Source of the DNA: Deinococcales bacterium
Lineage (GTDB): Bacteria; Deinococcota; Deinococci; Deinococcales; JAAFIG01
Length of the DNA: 33,985 nucleotides
Assembly (NCBI GenBank): GCA_025352125.1
Contig: JANXTZ010000042.1
Span: 1-33,985 of the forward strand
Reading direction: 5' to 3'
This document shows, piece after piece, positions 24,350 to 33,429 of this stretch. Every line of letters starts with the position of its first letter. Positions within the stretch are counted from its first letter, which is position 1. Both the position numbers and the translations under genes were made by a program. The notes beneath the pieces are model-generated. The model searched no databases and was not told where the DNA came from. It saw only the letters and a program-made list of their open reading frames with translations.

Positions 24350-25138
24350 TCAAAACGATAACTTTCGTCCAATCACGATGGCAGTACGTTGAATAAAATG
24401 CCATTCCCCGTCTGCATCGCACCAGGGTTGAAGGCTCGCGTGGTCAAGCTCAGCATGTTCAGTCAACAATTTCTGAACGATCTCTGCCTGCATTTTTGGC
24501 GTGTGGGCAACGCTGAGCCAGGTATTTAACGATTGGACCACCTCGCCCGAGCTGACGTGTTCGATCTCGAGCTTTAAATCGGTGAACATTCCAAGTAGCT
24601 CAGGCAGTGGGTACGCCCTGGCATGTGACGGATCGCGCAGCCGCTCGAGGTGGTTGTGAAACGCGCCGCGCTCGCTCAGATTGCTCGCCACCAAGTCCTC
24701 GATGACGATGCGCCCGCTTGGGCGACAGACCCGGGTCATCTCAGCAACGACCGCTGGTACATCCATGAAATGATGCAGACCAAAGCGGCACACCACCACA
24801 TCAAATGCGCCATCTGCGAAATGGAGGTCGGCGGCATCCGCGATCTCAAACCGTACATTTGACGCACCCTCTGCCTGACGCTGGCGTTCAGCCACAACGA
24901 GCGGTGCTTCGGTCAGATCAACGCCAACGACCTCATGGGCATGTCGAGCCAGCGCCAGTGCGACCAATCCAGGTCCTGTCGCCACCTCGAGTAGGCGGTT
25001 GGTGGCCTTCGCATCGACCAACCGAACAAGTCGCTCGAGTCTGTCACGGTCGGTCACGACTGGTGCTTGAGCATAATTTTCAGCCTGTCGGGTGAACGAC
25101 TCACGGACAAGCATGTTGTGTTTTTCAGGCTCTTTCAT
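24350..25138 (-). CDS. Class I SAM-dependent methyltransferase (UbiE/Methyltransf_11-like)
   Basis: A 262-residue soluble enzyme. Motif I is LLEVATGPGLVALALARHA (about 48-66), followed by VVGVDLTEAPL (acidic residue binding the SAM ribose), ADAADLHFADGAFDVVVCRFGLHHF and a post-motif CRPSGRIVIEDLV. This pattern fits UbiE-like small-molecule methyltransferases. The arsenite methyltransferase cysteine set is not present, so ArsM is unlikely. It starts 36 bp after the CPD-type ATPase stop and is probably the last gene of that operon. The substrate is unknown. Confidence 0.82.
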   Translation of the reverse strand: MKEPEKHNMLVRESFTRQAENYAQAPVVTDRDRLERLVRLVDAKATNRLLEVATGPGLVALALARHAHEVVGVDLTEAPLVVAERQRQAEGASNVRFEIADAADLHFADGAFDVVVCRFGLHHFMDVPAVVAEMTRVCRPSGRIVIEDLVASNLSERGAFHNHLERLRDPSHARAYPLPELLGMFTDLKLEIEHVSSGEVVQSLNTWLSVAHTPKMQAEIVQKLLTEHAELDHASLQPWCDADGEWHFIQRTAIVIGRKLSF

Positions 25139-25174
25139 GCTTTTGATTGTATTCCCGTTCTTGGAGTGGGTTCC

Positions 25175-27766
25175 TTAAACGCTGACTGTCGTCTGTGGCA
25201 ACGTTCTAAAACGCATTCCATTCAACAACAGTGCATTGAACGTGACAATCACCGTTGAGGCGCTCATCAGCAACGCCGCCCATTCGGGACGCAACAAGAT
25301 TCCCAAAGACGGATACAACACGCCCGCCGCCACCGGAATCGCCAGCAGGTTGTAAATGGCTGCCCAAAATAAATTCTGCATGATCTTGCCGCGCACCGCT
25401 CGAGCCAGTTGAATTGCCACCGCCACCGCCGCAGGGTCGCTTTTCATCAAGACCACATCGGCAGTTTCGACTGCCACGTCCGTCCCCGCCCCAATGGCAA
25501 TGCCAACACTCGCCTCTGCCAGAGCCGGTGCATCGTTCACGCCGTCACCGACCATTGCCACCTTGCGCCCCTCGAGTTGCAAAGCTTTGACTTTGGCGGC
25601 TTTGTCCTCGGGCAGCACATCCGCGATTACCGTGTCCATCCCCAGTTGTTTGGCGACAGCGCCAGCGGTTGTTGCGTTATCACCAGTCAGCATCACGGTT
25701 TTCACGCCGAGCGCTTGCAATGCTTTCACCGCCGTTAATGCCGATGGGCGAATAACATCAGCCACGGCAATCACCCCGAGCAGCTTGCCGTCTCGAGCCA
25801 CGTACATGGCGGTCTGAGCCTCCTCCGAAAATCGTCTCGTCTGAGCCTCGAGCGCACTGAAATCTACTTTTTCTCGAGCCATCAGTTTGGCGTTGCCGAT
25901 CAAGATGCTCGTTCCGCTCACGCTGGCAACCACGCCAAGTCCTGGGACGGAATCAAACTTTTCAGGGGTCAGAACCTTCAAGCCGCGCTTGACCGCCTCG
26001 CGCACAATCGCTTCCGCCAGCGGGTGTTGCGATGGTTGATCGGCGCTGGCGGCTGCCAGAAGCAAATCGTTTGGTTCTGTTGCGTAAGCTGTGGCGATCC
26101 CATTCACGGCGGGCTTACCTTCGGTCAGTGTGCCAGTCTTGTCAAAAATAACGGTGTCCACACCTGCGGTCAGCTCGAGTGCGGTGGCGTTCTTGAACAG
26201 CACGCCCTCCCTCGCCGCCCGTCCAACCCCCACGGTAATCGCGGTTGGGGTGGCGAGTGCCAAGGCATCCGGACAGGCAATCACGATGGCACTGACTGCG
26301 GCAGCCAGCGCAAAGATCACGCCTTGAGTGCTGAACAGCGTCCATGCCAGAAAGGTCAAGATGCCCGCGCCAATGGCGACAAACACCAGGTACTTGCCTG
26401 CGGTGTCCGCCAGTTGCTGGGCTGGAGCTTTGCTCGCCTGGGCGTTCTGCACCATCTGCACGATTCTCGAGAGGGCGGTGTCCGCGCCGATGGCGGTGGT
26501 CTTAAAATGAAACGCGCCTGTTTGGTTGACCGTGCCGCCCGTGACTTTTGCGCCCGTGGTTTTCTCGACTGGAATCGGCTCTCCAGAAATCATGCTCTCG
26601 TCCACGTAACTCGAGCCACCGACCACCTCACCGTCTACTGGAACGCGGTCGCCTGGTTTGACAACAATCTCGTCACCGACGACCACCTGCTCGAGCGGCA
26701 CTTCAAGTTCTTGACCGTTTCGCAAGACTCGAGCCGTGGCGGGCGCAAGTTTTAAGAGCGCTTCAACCGCGCGACCCGTCGCAAACCTCGAACGCATCTC
26801 GAGCCAGTGACCGAGCAATGAGAGCGTGGTCAGCATGGCGGCAGCCTCGAAGAAAACGTCCTCGGAGCGCAAGATCAGCGTGGCGAACACTGAGAAAATA
26901 TAGGAAACGAGAATGCCCAGTGCGATCAGGGTCATCATGGTCGCCTCGCCGAGCTTCAAGGAACGCCAGGCGCTCGAGAGGAACGGATAGCCGCCCCAGA
27001 AGACGACGGGGGTACTTAAAACCAGTCCCCAAATTCCCATTGAGATGCCAAAAGGCGGCATGGACGGCAAGCCGAGCGCCGCACCGATAGGGGAGAAAAT
27101 AACAATCGGCAATGTCAACACCAGCGAGATCAGAAAACGTCTGAACATGTCGTCTGGTGAGCCGTGACCGGCGTGCTCACCGTGATCCATTTTCGAGTGG
27201 TCTACATCGGCATTTGCAGGCTGGTGGCTCGAGTGATTCATGCCAGGCATTTTGGAATGATCCATGCCTGCCATGCTCGAGTGATCCATTTTACCGGTTG
27301 GTACTACCGTTTTCGGTAATTCGACTCCATCTTGACTTGTGGCTGGAATCGAGGTGTGATTTAGGCTCGAGTGATCCATGCCGGGCATTTTGGAATGATC
27401 CATCGCAGGCATTGGCACTGATGTGGTTGGTGTTGTTTGTGTATGATCGTGCTGGCTGTGATCGTGATCCGCCATGCTCGGATGACCGGGTTGTGCTTGC
27501 GAATCTTTGCAGTCCTGGCAAACGCACAAGTAACCGTCTGTCTTGATGTGAGCCTCGAGCTTTTGCGGCGTTGTGACTGAAACTTCATAACTGAGGTTCG
27601 CCACAGCTCGGGTACGATCGAGGTGAACGTTGGTCACACCCTCAAGTTTTGCTAAGCGCCTCTCGAGACTGGCTTGATCGCTGCCGTTGTGACAGTTTTT
27701 GAATGCCACCTCGAGTACCGCCGTGTTTGAGACGGAACCGACTGTCTGACGCGAATGTTCAAGCAT
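25175..27766 (-). CDS. Copper-type P1B ATPase with CPD motif and His/Met-rich N-terminal linker (CopB-like)
   Basis: An 863-residue P-type ATPase. The N-terminal HMA-like domain (about 15-80) is degenerate: FKNCHNGSD stands where GMTCxxC is expected, and CVCQDC follows at 81-86. Residues about 95-200 are a linker with repeated [13 protein letters not shown] units and His clusters, typical of CopB-type proteins. The core is intact: SGEP, phosphorylated Asp542 in [29 protein letters not shown]. The membrane motif is [11 protein letters not shown] (497-507), CPD instead of CPC or CPH, so ion specificity (Cu(I), Cu(II) or Ag) cannot be fixed. It sits 53 bp after the small unknown gene, in the CopA operon under CsoR. 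Confidence 0.9.
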   Translation of the reverse strand: MLEHSRQTVGSVSNTAVLEVAFKNCHNGSDQASLERRLAKLEGVTNVHLDRTRAVANLSYEVSVTTPQKLEAHIKTDGYLCVCQDCKDSQAQPGHPSMADHDHSQHDHTQTTPTTSVPMPAMDHSKMPGMDHSSLNHTSIPATSQDGVELPKTVVPTGKMDHSSMAGMDHSKMPGMNHSSHQPANADVDHSKMDHGEHAGHGSPDDMFRRFLISLVLTLPIVIFSPIGAALGLPSMPPFGISMGIWGLVLSTPVVFWGGYPFLSSAWRSLKLGEATMMTLIALGILVSYIFSVFATLILRSEDVFFEAAAMLTTLSLLGHWLEMRSRFATGRAVEALLKLAPATARVLRNGQELEVPLEQVVVGDEIVVKPGDRVPVDGEVVGGSSYVDESMISGEPIPVEKTTGAKVTGGTVNQTGAFHFKTTAIGADTALSRIVQMVQNAQASKAPAQQLADTAGKYLVFVAIGAGILTFLAWTLFSTQGVIFALAAAVSAIVIACPDALALATPTAITVGVGRAAREGVLFKNATALELTAGVDTVIFDKTGTLTEGKPAVNGIATAYATEPNDLLLAAASADQPSQHPLAEAIVREAVKRGLKVLTPEKFDSVPGLGVVASVSGTSILIGNAKLMAREKVDFSALEAQTRRFSEEAQTAMYVARDGKLLGVIAVADVIRPSALTAVKALQALGVKTVMLTGDNATTAGAVAKQLGMDTVIADVLPEDKAAKVKALQLEGRKVAMVGDGVNDAPALAEASVGIAIGAGTDVAVETADVVLMKSDPAAVAVAIQLARAVRGKIMQNLFWAAIYNLLAIPVAAGVLYPSLGILLRPEWAALLMSASTVIVTFNALLLNGMRFRTLPQTTVSV

Positions 27767-27819
27767 AAGGTCACTCTTTCAGAGTTTTGTTCAGTTTGGA
27801 TAAAGCTCGCCCGAATGAC

Positions 27820-28233
27820 TCAATGACCCTGCCGCAAACCCGTCGCCAACTTGCCCAGCAGTTCCTCGCCGTGTTCAAACCCAGGACGCAAAAACACCAT
27901 GCCAAAGGTCTTCCAATCCTGTACCGCCGCGACCTCGGTGTTGTCTTGCGCGAGTTTGAGGTGTGGGTACGCGCCGTACTCGACGTAACAACCAAACTCG
28001 AGCGCGATGGCTTCAAGCGTCTGGAGGTTTTCGCCATTCCAAGTAATTGTGTAAGGCAGCGCAAAGCAGGGTTTGCCGCACGAACCGCCCAGACCAATCA
28101 GGGGCAGCCCGCCCACCGTTGGGTAGTCAGCTCGAACCTTGCTGCGCTCGAGAAACGCCGCACGGTCACGCAAGAGTGTTTTATCGGCAATTTTTTGAGC
28201 CATGACCCACGCACCAACTGGAACTTTTGCCAT
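27820..28233 (-). CDS. Conserved-looking small protein of unknown function between two copper ATPases
   Basis: A 137-residue soluble protein (MAKVPVGAWVMAQKIADKTLLRDRAAFLERSKVRADYPTVGG) with no signal peptide or membrane segment. A short loop, LGGSCGKPCFALPYTITWNGE, has a CxxxC pair that could bind metal; one further cysteine occurs in EFGCYVEYGAYPHL. I do not recognise the family. GGAG precedes the ATG, and the gene starts 11 bp after the CopA stop, so it is co-transcribed with the two ATPases and belongs to the CsoR-controlled unit. A metallochaperone or regulator role is only a guess from the CxxxC and position. Confidence 0.7.
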   Translation of the reverse strand: MAKVPVGAWVMAQKIADKTLLRDRAAFLERSKVRADYPTVGGLPLIGLGGSCGKPCFALPYTITWNGENLQTLEAIALEFGCYVEYGAYPHLKLAQDNTEVAAVQDWKTFGMVFLRPGFEHGEELLGKLATGLRQGH

Positions 28234-28244
28234 AAAGTCTCCTA

Positions 28245-30785
28245 TTAAACCTTCAACAAACGCGGTTGCACTAAACCTGTGACTCGCTCCAAGACTGGTG
28301 CCTTAAAGCCACGAAGTCGCAGTGCGTTGGTCAGCACAAAAACGCTCGAGAAACCCATTGCCGCGCCCGCCAGAACGGGGCTGAGCAGCCAGCCGAAAAT
28401 GGGGTACAACGCACCCGCCGCCACTGGAATCAGCACGACGTTGTAGGCAAAAGCCCAGAACAAATTCAGTTTGATGTTTGAAATAACTGCTCGAGAGAGT
28501 GCCAGCGCATTTGGCACGCCGCGCAGATCGCCGGACATCAAAATCACATCGGCGGTCTCGATGGCGACATCCGTGCCCGTGCCGATTGCCAGACCCACAT
28601 CGGCTTGCGCCAGCGCGGGTGCGTCGTTGATGCCATCGCCGACGAAAGCAACTTTTCTTCCACCCGTTTGAAGCTGCTTGATCGCTTGCGCTTTCCCGTC
28701 GGGTAGGACTTCGGCAAGAACCTCGTCAATGCCGAGTTGTGCCGCAATGGCTCGAGCGGTGCGTTGATTGTCGCCCGTGATCATGACCACCTTGATGCCC
28801 ATGTGCTGCAATGCCTCGAGCGCCAACTTTGAGCCGTCCTTGATTGGGTCTGCCACCGCAAGAATCGCGCTGAGTTTGCCATCAATTGCGGCATACAGTG
28901 GTGATTTCCCTTGATCGCCAAGTCGTGCCGCATCGCTCGAGAATCCGTCAATGTTCAAATCCAACGCAGTCATAAAGCGGTCTGCACCGACTTGCACCAG
29001 TTTGTCTGACACCCGAGCCGAAACGCCGTAGCCGGGTTTTGCAAGAAAATCTCGAGCTTTCTCGAGCACCAATCCTTGCGTTTTTGCGGCGTTGACGATG
29101 GCTTGCGCCATTGGGTGTTCGCTGAGGTTTTCTACACTGGCAATCAAGCGGAGCAAGTCCGAATCTGCGAAGTCGCTCGGGTTGATAAAATCCGTCAGTT
29201 CGGGCTTTCCTTTGGTCAGCGTGCCCGTTTTGTCCAGGGCAATGGTTTGAACACCCTGCAATGCCTCGAGCGCGTCGCCTTTGCGAAACAACACGCCCAT
29301 TTCGGCGGCTTTGCCCGTACCAACCATGATGCTGGTCGGGGTTGCCAGACCCATCGCGCAAGGGCAGGCGATAATCAGCACGGCAACGGTGTTGACAACG
29401 GCGAAACTCATGGCACTCGAGCCACCAAAAATCATCCACAGCACAAACGTGACACTGGCGATCCCCAGAACAATCGGTGTGAAAACAGCCACGACCCGGT
29501 CTGCCAGCCCTTGAATCGGCGGTTTGCTGCCCTGGGCGGTTTCAACCAGTTTGATGATCTGCGCCAGGACCGTATCCGCACCGACCGCTGTGGCTTGGAA
29601 GGTCAGCGCACCCGTGCCGTTCAGGGTGCTCCCCACCACACTCGAGCCAGCATTCTTGCTGACGGGAATGGATTCGCCCGTAATCATGCTTTCATCGACA
29701 AAACTCGAGCCTGAGATCACAGTGCCGTCCACAGGGATTTTTTCACCAGGACGGACGCTGACCAGATCATTTGCCAGCACTTCATCAAGGGGTAACTCGA
29801 GTTCAACACCATTTCGTACCACCCGAGCGGTTTTGGCTTGCAGGTTGACCAGTTTTTTCATGGCTTGACTGGTACGACCTTTGGCAATAGCTTCGAGGTA
29901 TTTTCCCAGTAAAATCAGGGCGATCACCACACCTGCCGCCTCAAAATAAACGGAGCGTCCATTTTCGGGGATCAACCCAGGAACAAACGTCTCGAGCAAC
30001 ACAACCGCAGTGCTGTACCAGAAGGCGGCACTCGTGCCGAGCATGACCAGGCTGTTCATGTCAGGGCTTCCAGAAAACAAGGCTTTCCAGCCGTGGGTCA
30101 AGAAACGTCTGCCAGGACCAAAGTACACGGGTGCAGCCAGTGCCAGCATCAGCCAATCCCAAACCCGTGCGGGGGCCAGACTTTGCAAGAACATCATGGC
30201 AGGCATCCAGAGCATGGGAATCATGGCGAGCAGCAAGAGCGGCACGCCAAACGCTGTGGCAAAGATCAGATCCCGTTTCAAAACGGCAATCTCTGCCTCT
30301 CGAGCTTCACGTTCGACATCTGAACGGTCTTTGCCAACCTGCGCTTTGAGCACGTCATAACCAGCTTCTCGAATCGCGGTTTTGAACTGGGTTTGGCTGG
30401 CACTGCCTGGAATGTATTGAATGCTGGCTCGTTCGGTGGCAAGGTTGACCGATGCGTTTACCACGCCAGGAACTTTTGAAAGAGCCTTTTCGACTCGCGT
30501 CACACAGGCGGCACAAGTCATGCCCGTGATACCCATCTCGAGATTGGCAACCCGTGGTTCGTAACCAATTTCGTGAATGGATTCAAGAATCGCGCTTGGC
30601 GAGGTCGCTTTGGGATCGTAATTGACAACTGCGCGTTCGGTGGCAAGGTTGACGCTTGCGCTTTCAACACCCTCGAGTTTCTTCAAGCCGCGCTCGACCC
30701 GTCCAACGCAGGCGGCGCAGGTCATGCCGCCAACACCAATCTCGAGGGTTGTTTGGGTGTGTGGTTGATTGGAGGTTTGATTCAT
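28245..30785 (-). CDS. copA: Cu(I)-exporting P1B-1 ATPase CopA with two HMA domains
   Basis: An 846-residue copper pump. Two N-terminal heavy-metal-associated domains each carry GMTCAAC (Cys23/Cys26 and Cys91/Cys94), followed by eight membrane helices, the CPC motif in [24 protein letters not shown] with the phosphorylated Asp, [12 protein letters not shown] and [10 protein letters not shown], the full P1B-1 set. It would accept Cu(I) from the CopZ chaperone encoded divergently and expel it. The start at 30785 is set by AAGGAG 6 nt upstream; the longer frame to 30821 would begin inside the CsoR operator. First gene of the leftward operon with the unknown 137-residue protein, CPD ATPase and methyltransferase. 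Confidence 0.96.
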   Translation of the reverse strand: MNQTSNQPHTQTTLEIGVGGMTCAACVGRVERGLKKLEGVESASVNLATERAVVNYDPKATSPSAILESIHEIGYEPRVANLEMGITGMTCAACVTRVEKALSKVPGVVNASVNLATERASIQYIPGSASQTQFKTAIREAGYDVLKAQVGKDRSDVEREAREAEIAVLKRDLIFATAFGVPLLLLAMIPMLWMPAMMFLQSLAPARVWDWLMLALAAPVYFGPGRRFLTHGWKALFSGSPDMNSLVMLGTSAAFWYSTAVVLLETFVPGLIPENGRSVYFEAAGVVIALILLGKYLEAIAKGRTSQAMKKLVNLQAKTARVVRNGVELELPLDEVLANDLVSVRPGEKIPVDGTVISGSSFVDESMITGESIPVSKNAGSSVVGSTLNGTGALTFQATAVGADTVLAQIIKLVETAQGSKPPIQGLADRVVAVFTPIVLGIASVTFVLWMIFGGSSAMSFAVVNTVAVLIIACPCAMGLATPTSIMVGTGKAAEMGVLFRKGDALEALQGVQTIALDKTGTLTKGKPELTDFINPSDFADSDLLRLIASVENLSEHPMAQAIVNAAKTQGLVLEKARDFLAKPGYGVSARVSDKLVQVGADRFMTALDLNIDGFSSDAARLGDQGKSPLYAAIDGKLSAILAVADPIKDGSKLALEALQHMGIKVVMITGDNQRTARAIAAQLGIDEVLAEVLPDGKAQAIKQLQTGGRKVAFVGDGINDAPALAQADVGLAIGTGTDVAIETADVILMSGDLRGVPNALALSRAVISNIKLNLFWAFAYNVVLIPVAAGALYPIFGWLLSPVLAGAAMGFSSVFVLTNALRLRGFKAPVLERVTGLVQPRLLKV

Positions 30786-30796
30786 CGGTTGCTCCT

Positions 30797-30814
30797 TATC
30801 CCCTATGGGGGATT
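30797..30814 (-). promoter_or_regulatory. CsoR operator in the copA leader
   Basis: TATCCCCTATGGGGGATT, a G/C-tract inverted repeat of the CsoR type (TACCC-N-GGGGGTA), lies between the copA promoter and its ribosome-binding site. A matching site faces copZ at 31019-31036. Confidence 0.88.
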
Positions 30815-30826
30815 GATTCATAATGT

Positions 30827-30855
30827 AGCCTACTCAGATTTGGATGATACGTCAA
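30827..30855 (-). promoter_or_regulatory. Probable copA promoter
   Basis: On the minus strand TTGACG (30850-30855) and TAGGCT (30827-30832) are spaced by 17 bp; the transcript would start about 10 bp before the CsoR operator. A second -10-like box (TACATT, 30822-30827) overlaps, so the exact start is uncertain. Confidence 0.55.
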
Positions 30856-30981
30856 GCCATCGAAACGACAACAGCACTTGGACACACCATTTGAAGGCAT
30901 GAAGTCCTGCTTTACCTCTCTTACAGGTATTTCCTAAGCTTCAAGACAGACGACAGCCTAGGCGGACGCCCCTAAGTCCAC

Positions 30982-31010
30982 TTGACGGGATGGCTGTCCA
31001 GGAGTATCAT
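30982..31010 (+). promoter_or_regulatory. copZ-csoR promoter
   Basis: TTGACG (30982-30987) and TATCAT (31005-31010) are spaced by 17 bp. The expected transcription start is at the left edge of the CsoR operator. Confidence 0.8.
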
Positions 31011-31018
31011 TTTGTCAA

Positions 31019-31036
31019 TACCCCCATGAGGGGATA
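31019..31036 (+). promoter_or_regulatory. CsoR operator in the copZ-csoR leader
   Basis: TACCCCCATGAGGGGATA, an inverted repeat of G/C tracts matching the site in front of copA. It overlaps the start of the transcript, so apo-CsoR would repress and Cu(I)-CsoR release it. Confidence 0.88.
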
Positions 31037-31055
31037 AACCAAGAGGAGGCAACCT

Positions 31056-31265
31056 ATGAATATTGAATTGAAAGTCAGCGGGATGACCTGTGGACACTGT
31101 GAAACCGCAGTCAGCAAAGCCTTAAAAGGCATTGAAGGCGTGCAAAGCGTTCAGGTTGACCTCAAAAACGGAACTGCCAAAGTAGAAGGTCAAAATGTCA
31201 GTCCCAATGCGCTGATTGCGGCTGTGATTGACGAAGGCTATGGCGCAACTGTTGCAGGCGCTTGA
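31056..31265 (+). CDS. copZ: Copper chaperone CopZ (single HMA domain)
   Basis: A 69-residue HMA protein, MNIELKVSGMTCGHCETAVSKALKGIEGV, with the Cu(I)-binding pair Cys12 and Cys15. It has the usual length of CopZ and no signal, so it works in the cytosol, passing Cu(I) to CopA and to CsoR. GAGGAGG precedes the ATG. The stop codon shares one base with the csoR start (TGATG), so the two are translationally coupled. Confidence 0.95.
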   Translation: MNIELKVSGMTCGHCETAVSKALKGIEGVQSVQVDLKNGTAKVEGQNVSPNALIAAVIDEGYGATVAGA

Positions 31266-31603
31266 TGAAAAAAGCGATCAAAGTTGAACATGGCGAATCA
31301 TCCTTGATTGAACTCGAACGTGCCGAAACAACTTTATGTATGCCGTCCGAGTCGCGCAAACGGGCGATTCGCCGCCTCGCCATTGCCAAAGGACATCTCG
31401 AGAGCATCCAAAGAATGCTCGAGAATCCGCATGTCTACTGCGTGGATGTGCTACGTCAAATCAAAGCGGTTCAGGGCGCACTTGAAGGAGCAGGTGATGT
31501 CGTCCTGCGAGGGCATCTCGAGATGCACGTCGCCACGGCGGCATTGCGCGGTGATACGACTGAGATGGTGGATGAAGTTATGGAAGCGATACGTCTTCGA
31601 TAA
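31265..31603 (+). CDS. csoR: Copper-sensing repressor CsoR with Cys-His-His ligand set
   Basis: A 112-residue all-helical DUF156 repressor. Cys59 (VYCVDVLRQIKAVQGAL), His84 and His88 (RGHLEMHVATA) occupy the Cu(I)-binding positions with the standard 25- and 4-residue spacings; the third ligand is His rather than the usual Cys, as reported for Thermus thermophilus CsoR. The N-terminal 30 or so residues are a longer tail than in most members and hold an extra Cys25. The frame begins with a TTG one codon earlier, but the ATG overlapping the copZ stop is preferred. It would bind the two G-tract operators at 30797 and 31019 and be autoregulated. Confidence 0.93.
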   Translation: MKKAIKVEHGESSLIELERAETTLCMPSESRKRAIRRLAIAKGHLESIQRMLENPHVYCVDVLRQIKAVQGALEGAGDVVLRGHLEMHVATAALRGDTTEMVDEVMEAIRLR

Positions 31604-31605
31604 AC

Positions 31606-31630
31606 TTGATGGGTCGCTTCCACCCGTCAA
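31606..31630 (+). terminator. Hairpin after csoR
   Basis: TTGATGGGT (31606-31614) pairs with ACCCGTCAA (31622-31630) with one G-T pair and a 7-nt loop, 2 bp after the stop. No T-run follows, so its role as a terminator is weakly supported. Confidence 0.35.
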
Positions 31631-32143
31631 AGCTCGTTGGTCTCAAAGCCACTGAATTCGATGCAACTCGGTTTAACTTGCGAAAACCCCAGAATTGAAC
31701 TTGGGCATGGTTTTTAACCCGTATTTGTCGTAAATCTTTGTCTACTCCCAACCACACAACTTAAGGCTATGCGGTAAGCTAATTGTGAGACCTGGGCTGA
31801 TAACGAATCCAAAATAGACTTGCTGCGTTTTGAATACCTTTCAAAGACCATTGAAAAGGTCATCAGGAATGAGTGCCTGGTACGAAATTGACAAACTCGA
31901 TGCCGAACCAAAAGATGTTGGTCTTTTGGTGCCAGAATTAGCAACGATTTGAGGAATTTTAAGCCATGATGTTCCAGAAATACTTTGGCAGAATTTCGAT
32001 CACTTGCTAAAAATAGGAACATTAAAAGCAGGCATTTCAATTTCTAAACCTAATAACTCTAAAAACTGAGAACTATTGAAATCGATTTGACCACTCGCGT
32101 TGCATTCAGAATTAAGCGCATGTGTTGTCGTATTCGGGTACAA
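31631..32143. other. Non-coding stretch with decayed coding remnants
   Basis: About 510 bp without an intact gene. On the plus strand two frames give protein-like pieces broken by stops and a shift. Around 31790-31890 one reads TWADNESKIDLLRFEYLSKTIEKVI, which resembles the N-terminal start of KAP-type P-loop NTPases. Around 31869-32069 another reads MSAWYEIDKLDAEPKDVGLLVPELATI, a TGA stop, then GILSHDVPEILWQNFDHLLKIGTLKAG. These look like the remains of one or two genes. A 108-residue minus-strand frame over the same bases lacks a ribosome-binding site and is probably chance. AT-richer than the cargo to its left. Confidence 0.4.
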
Positions 32144-32791
32144 TCATTCGCGCAAAGGCTGATTTTCGTCAAGATCAATCTCTGTTTCTTCGCTCTCGAG
32201 AATCACCTTTCGTCTGGCGGGTCGAACCCAGTTTTTCCAGCGATCAGGAAGCACCAAACTCACCAACTGAAGCACATCGGCGATCAATTCATCACCCTCG
32301 AGTCTTCCAGACATATGTACAAATAACGCATCCTCAACTGCGTTCATTTGCTCGAGTGTTGCTCTAGCACTGACCGCAAAAGGTTCGGCTCTGGAGCGCT
32401 CCGGGAATATGCGAATGACTGCATTCCCAGTCGCACGATCCAACATGATGACTTTCCCCGAAGCGCTCCAGAAACTACCTTCGTGAACCTCTGGGTTAAT
32501 CGTCCTCAACCGTCGTAACGTAACAAAATTGGTTAATTTGCCACTCGAGTTGGTTCGAAAGTAAAGGGTTGACCGCCAAGTTCCGTTCAGGTCGCCAAGT
32601 CGAAGAAGTTCGGGGTTCACATCCGCTCGACGCAAGGTGCCGTCTGAGAACTTGAGAATCATTCGGGTGCCACTTCCGGGGTCGCGGACGGTGACATTCT
32701 CGAGCATGAAAGCATGAAAGCGTTCTGGGAAAGATATGCTCGGACTTGTTGATGTGATCGTTGGGATGATGTTTTCTGGGGTTGATTTCAA
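32144..32791 (-). CDS. Protein of unknown function next to the right end
   Basis: About 215 residues from a TTG at 32791, chosen because AAAGGAG stands 7 nt upstream; a GTG at 32839 in the same frame has no such site. No signal peptide or membrane helix. The central part (about 30-150) is beta-rich with segments such as FHAFMLENVTVRDPGSGTRMILKFSDGTLRRADVNPE and GSFWSASGKVIMLDRATGNAVIRIFPERSRAEPF; the tail is acidic (ESEETEIDLDENQPLRE). I do not recognise the family. It is divergent from the XRE regulator gene across a 217-bp gap with a palindrome and may be regulated by it. Confidence 0.6.
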   Translation of the reverse strand: MKSTPENIIPTITSTSPSISFPERFHAFMLENVTVRDPGSGTRMILKFSDGTLRRADVNPELLRLGDLNGTWRSTLYFRTNSSGKLTNFVTLRRLRTINPEVHEGSFWSASGKVIMLDRATGNAVIRIFPERSRAEPFAVSARATLEQMNAVEDALFVHMSGRLEGDELIADVLQLVSLVLPDRWKNWVRPARRKVILESEETEIDLDENQPLRE

Positions 32792-32957
32792 GGTAATTCT
32801 CCTTTCAATGGCTCGTCCAAACCGAACATGTAATTTCACCCGCTCAGTACGGCATTATTCCGATGGGATCGGGAATGCTCGCGCGCTGCGGGTGAAGGGT
32901 GTTTCGGAAGGGTTGAGTTGTACCGCTTTGGGGCGGGTTTGAAGGAGTCTACCTTAT

Positions 32958-32974
32958 TTCTACAAATTGTAGAA
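32958..32974. promoter_or_regulatory. Near-perfect 17-bp palindrome, candidate XRE operator
   Basis: TTCTACAA-A-TTGTAGAA has 8-bp arms around one base and lies in the gap between the divergent unknown gene (32791) and the XRE regulator (33009). Position and symmetry fit a repressor dimer site. Confidence 0.6.
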
Positions 32975-33008
32975 GAGTTTTTGATTGTGTTTTCGTAGGG
33001 TCACGGAT

Positions 33009-33272
33009 GTGACGCGTTCGCAACAAGCCCTCAAACAAAAAACGGGCAAGCAAAATGTTGTCGGAGAGCGCATTAGAATTGCACGACAACAACAAATCCC
33101 GCCCTGGACAATGGAACGCTTAAGTGAAATGCTCGAGGAACACGAGGGTCTGGAAATCAGCATCTCGACCATTGGACGGATTGAATCGGGTAATCGAAGC
33201 GTCTATGACTATGAAGTTGTTGCCTTGGCTCGAGTTTTCAAAATTGATCTTAAATGGTTGCTCAATTGTTGA
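33009..33272 (+). CDS. XRE-family helix-turn-helix regulator
   Basis: About 87 residues from the GTG at 33009 (AGGG upstream; a TTG at 32985 is the alternative). After a short basic tail comes a Cro/C1-type domain: VVGERIRIARQQQ, TMERLSEMLEEHEGLEISISTIGRIESGNRSVYDYEVVALARVFKIDLKWLL. The ISTIGRIESGNRSV part is the recognition-helix region; the loop before it is longer than usual. The protein is only the DNA-binding domain, suggesting a small repressor that may control its own gene and its divergent neighbour via the palindrome at 32958. It is the last gene before IRR; a role in control of the transposon is possible but unproven. Confidence 0.8.
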   Translation: MTRSQQALKQKTGKQNVVGERIRIARQQQIPPWTMERLSEMLEEHEGLEISISTIGRIESGNRSVYDYEVVALARVFKIDLKWLLNC

Positions 33273-33347
33273 TGTGGAATTGAATCACTTGATACTCGCT
33301 TCCTATTACTTAGCTCTGCATTTGTAACTCCATTAGAGGAATAATTA

Positions 33348-33388
33348 CGTACTAGACGGTGTATCAAATGATTCTATCGTACTAGACG
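33348..33388. repeat. Direct repeat CGTACTAGACG x2, 30 bp apart, near the right end
   Basis: CGTACTAGACG occurs at 33348-33358 and again at 33378-33388, about three helical turns apart, within the 157 bp between the XRE gene and IRR. It could be a regulatory or resolution-type protein binding region; no partner protein is identified. Confidence 0.5.
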
Positions 33389-33429
33389 ATTTAATTTTGA
33401 ATTAACGTGTGTATAACAGTTCGATTCTT

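Noticed and set aside
24350..25138. Arsenite methyltransferase (ArsM) as identity of the methyltransferase
   Set aside because: The conserved cysteines of ArsM are missing; only the general class I methyltransferase motifs are present.
26024..26755. A 243-residue plus-strand frame opposite the CPD ATPase
   Set aside because: Antisense shadow of a well-supported gene; composition not protein-like.
31714..32040. A 108-residue minus-strand frame
   Set aside because: No ribosome-binding site or recognisable domain, and the plus strand over the same bases carries more protein-like remnants.
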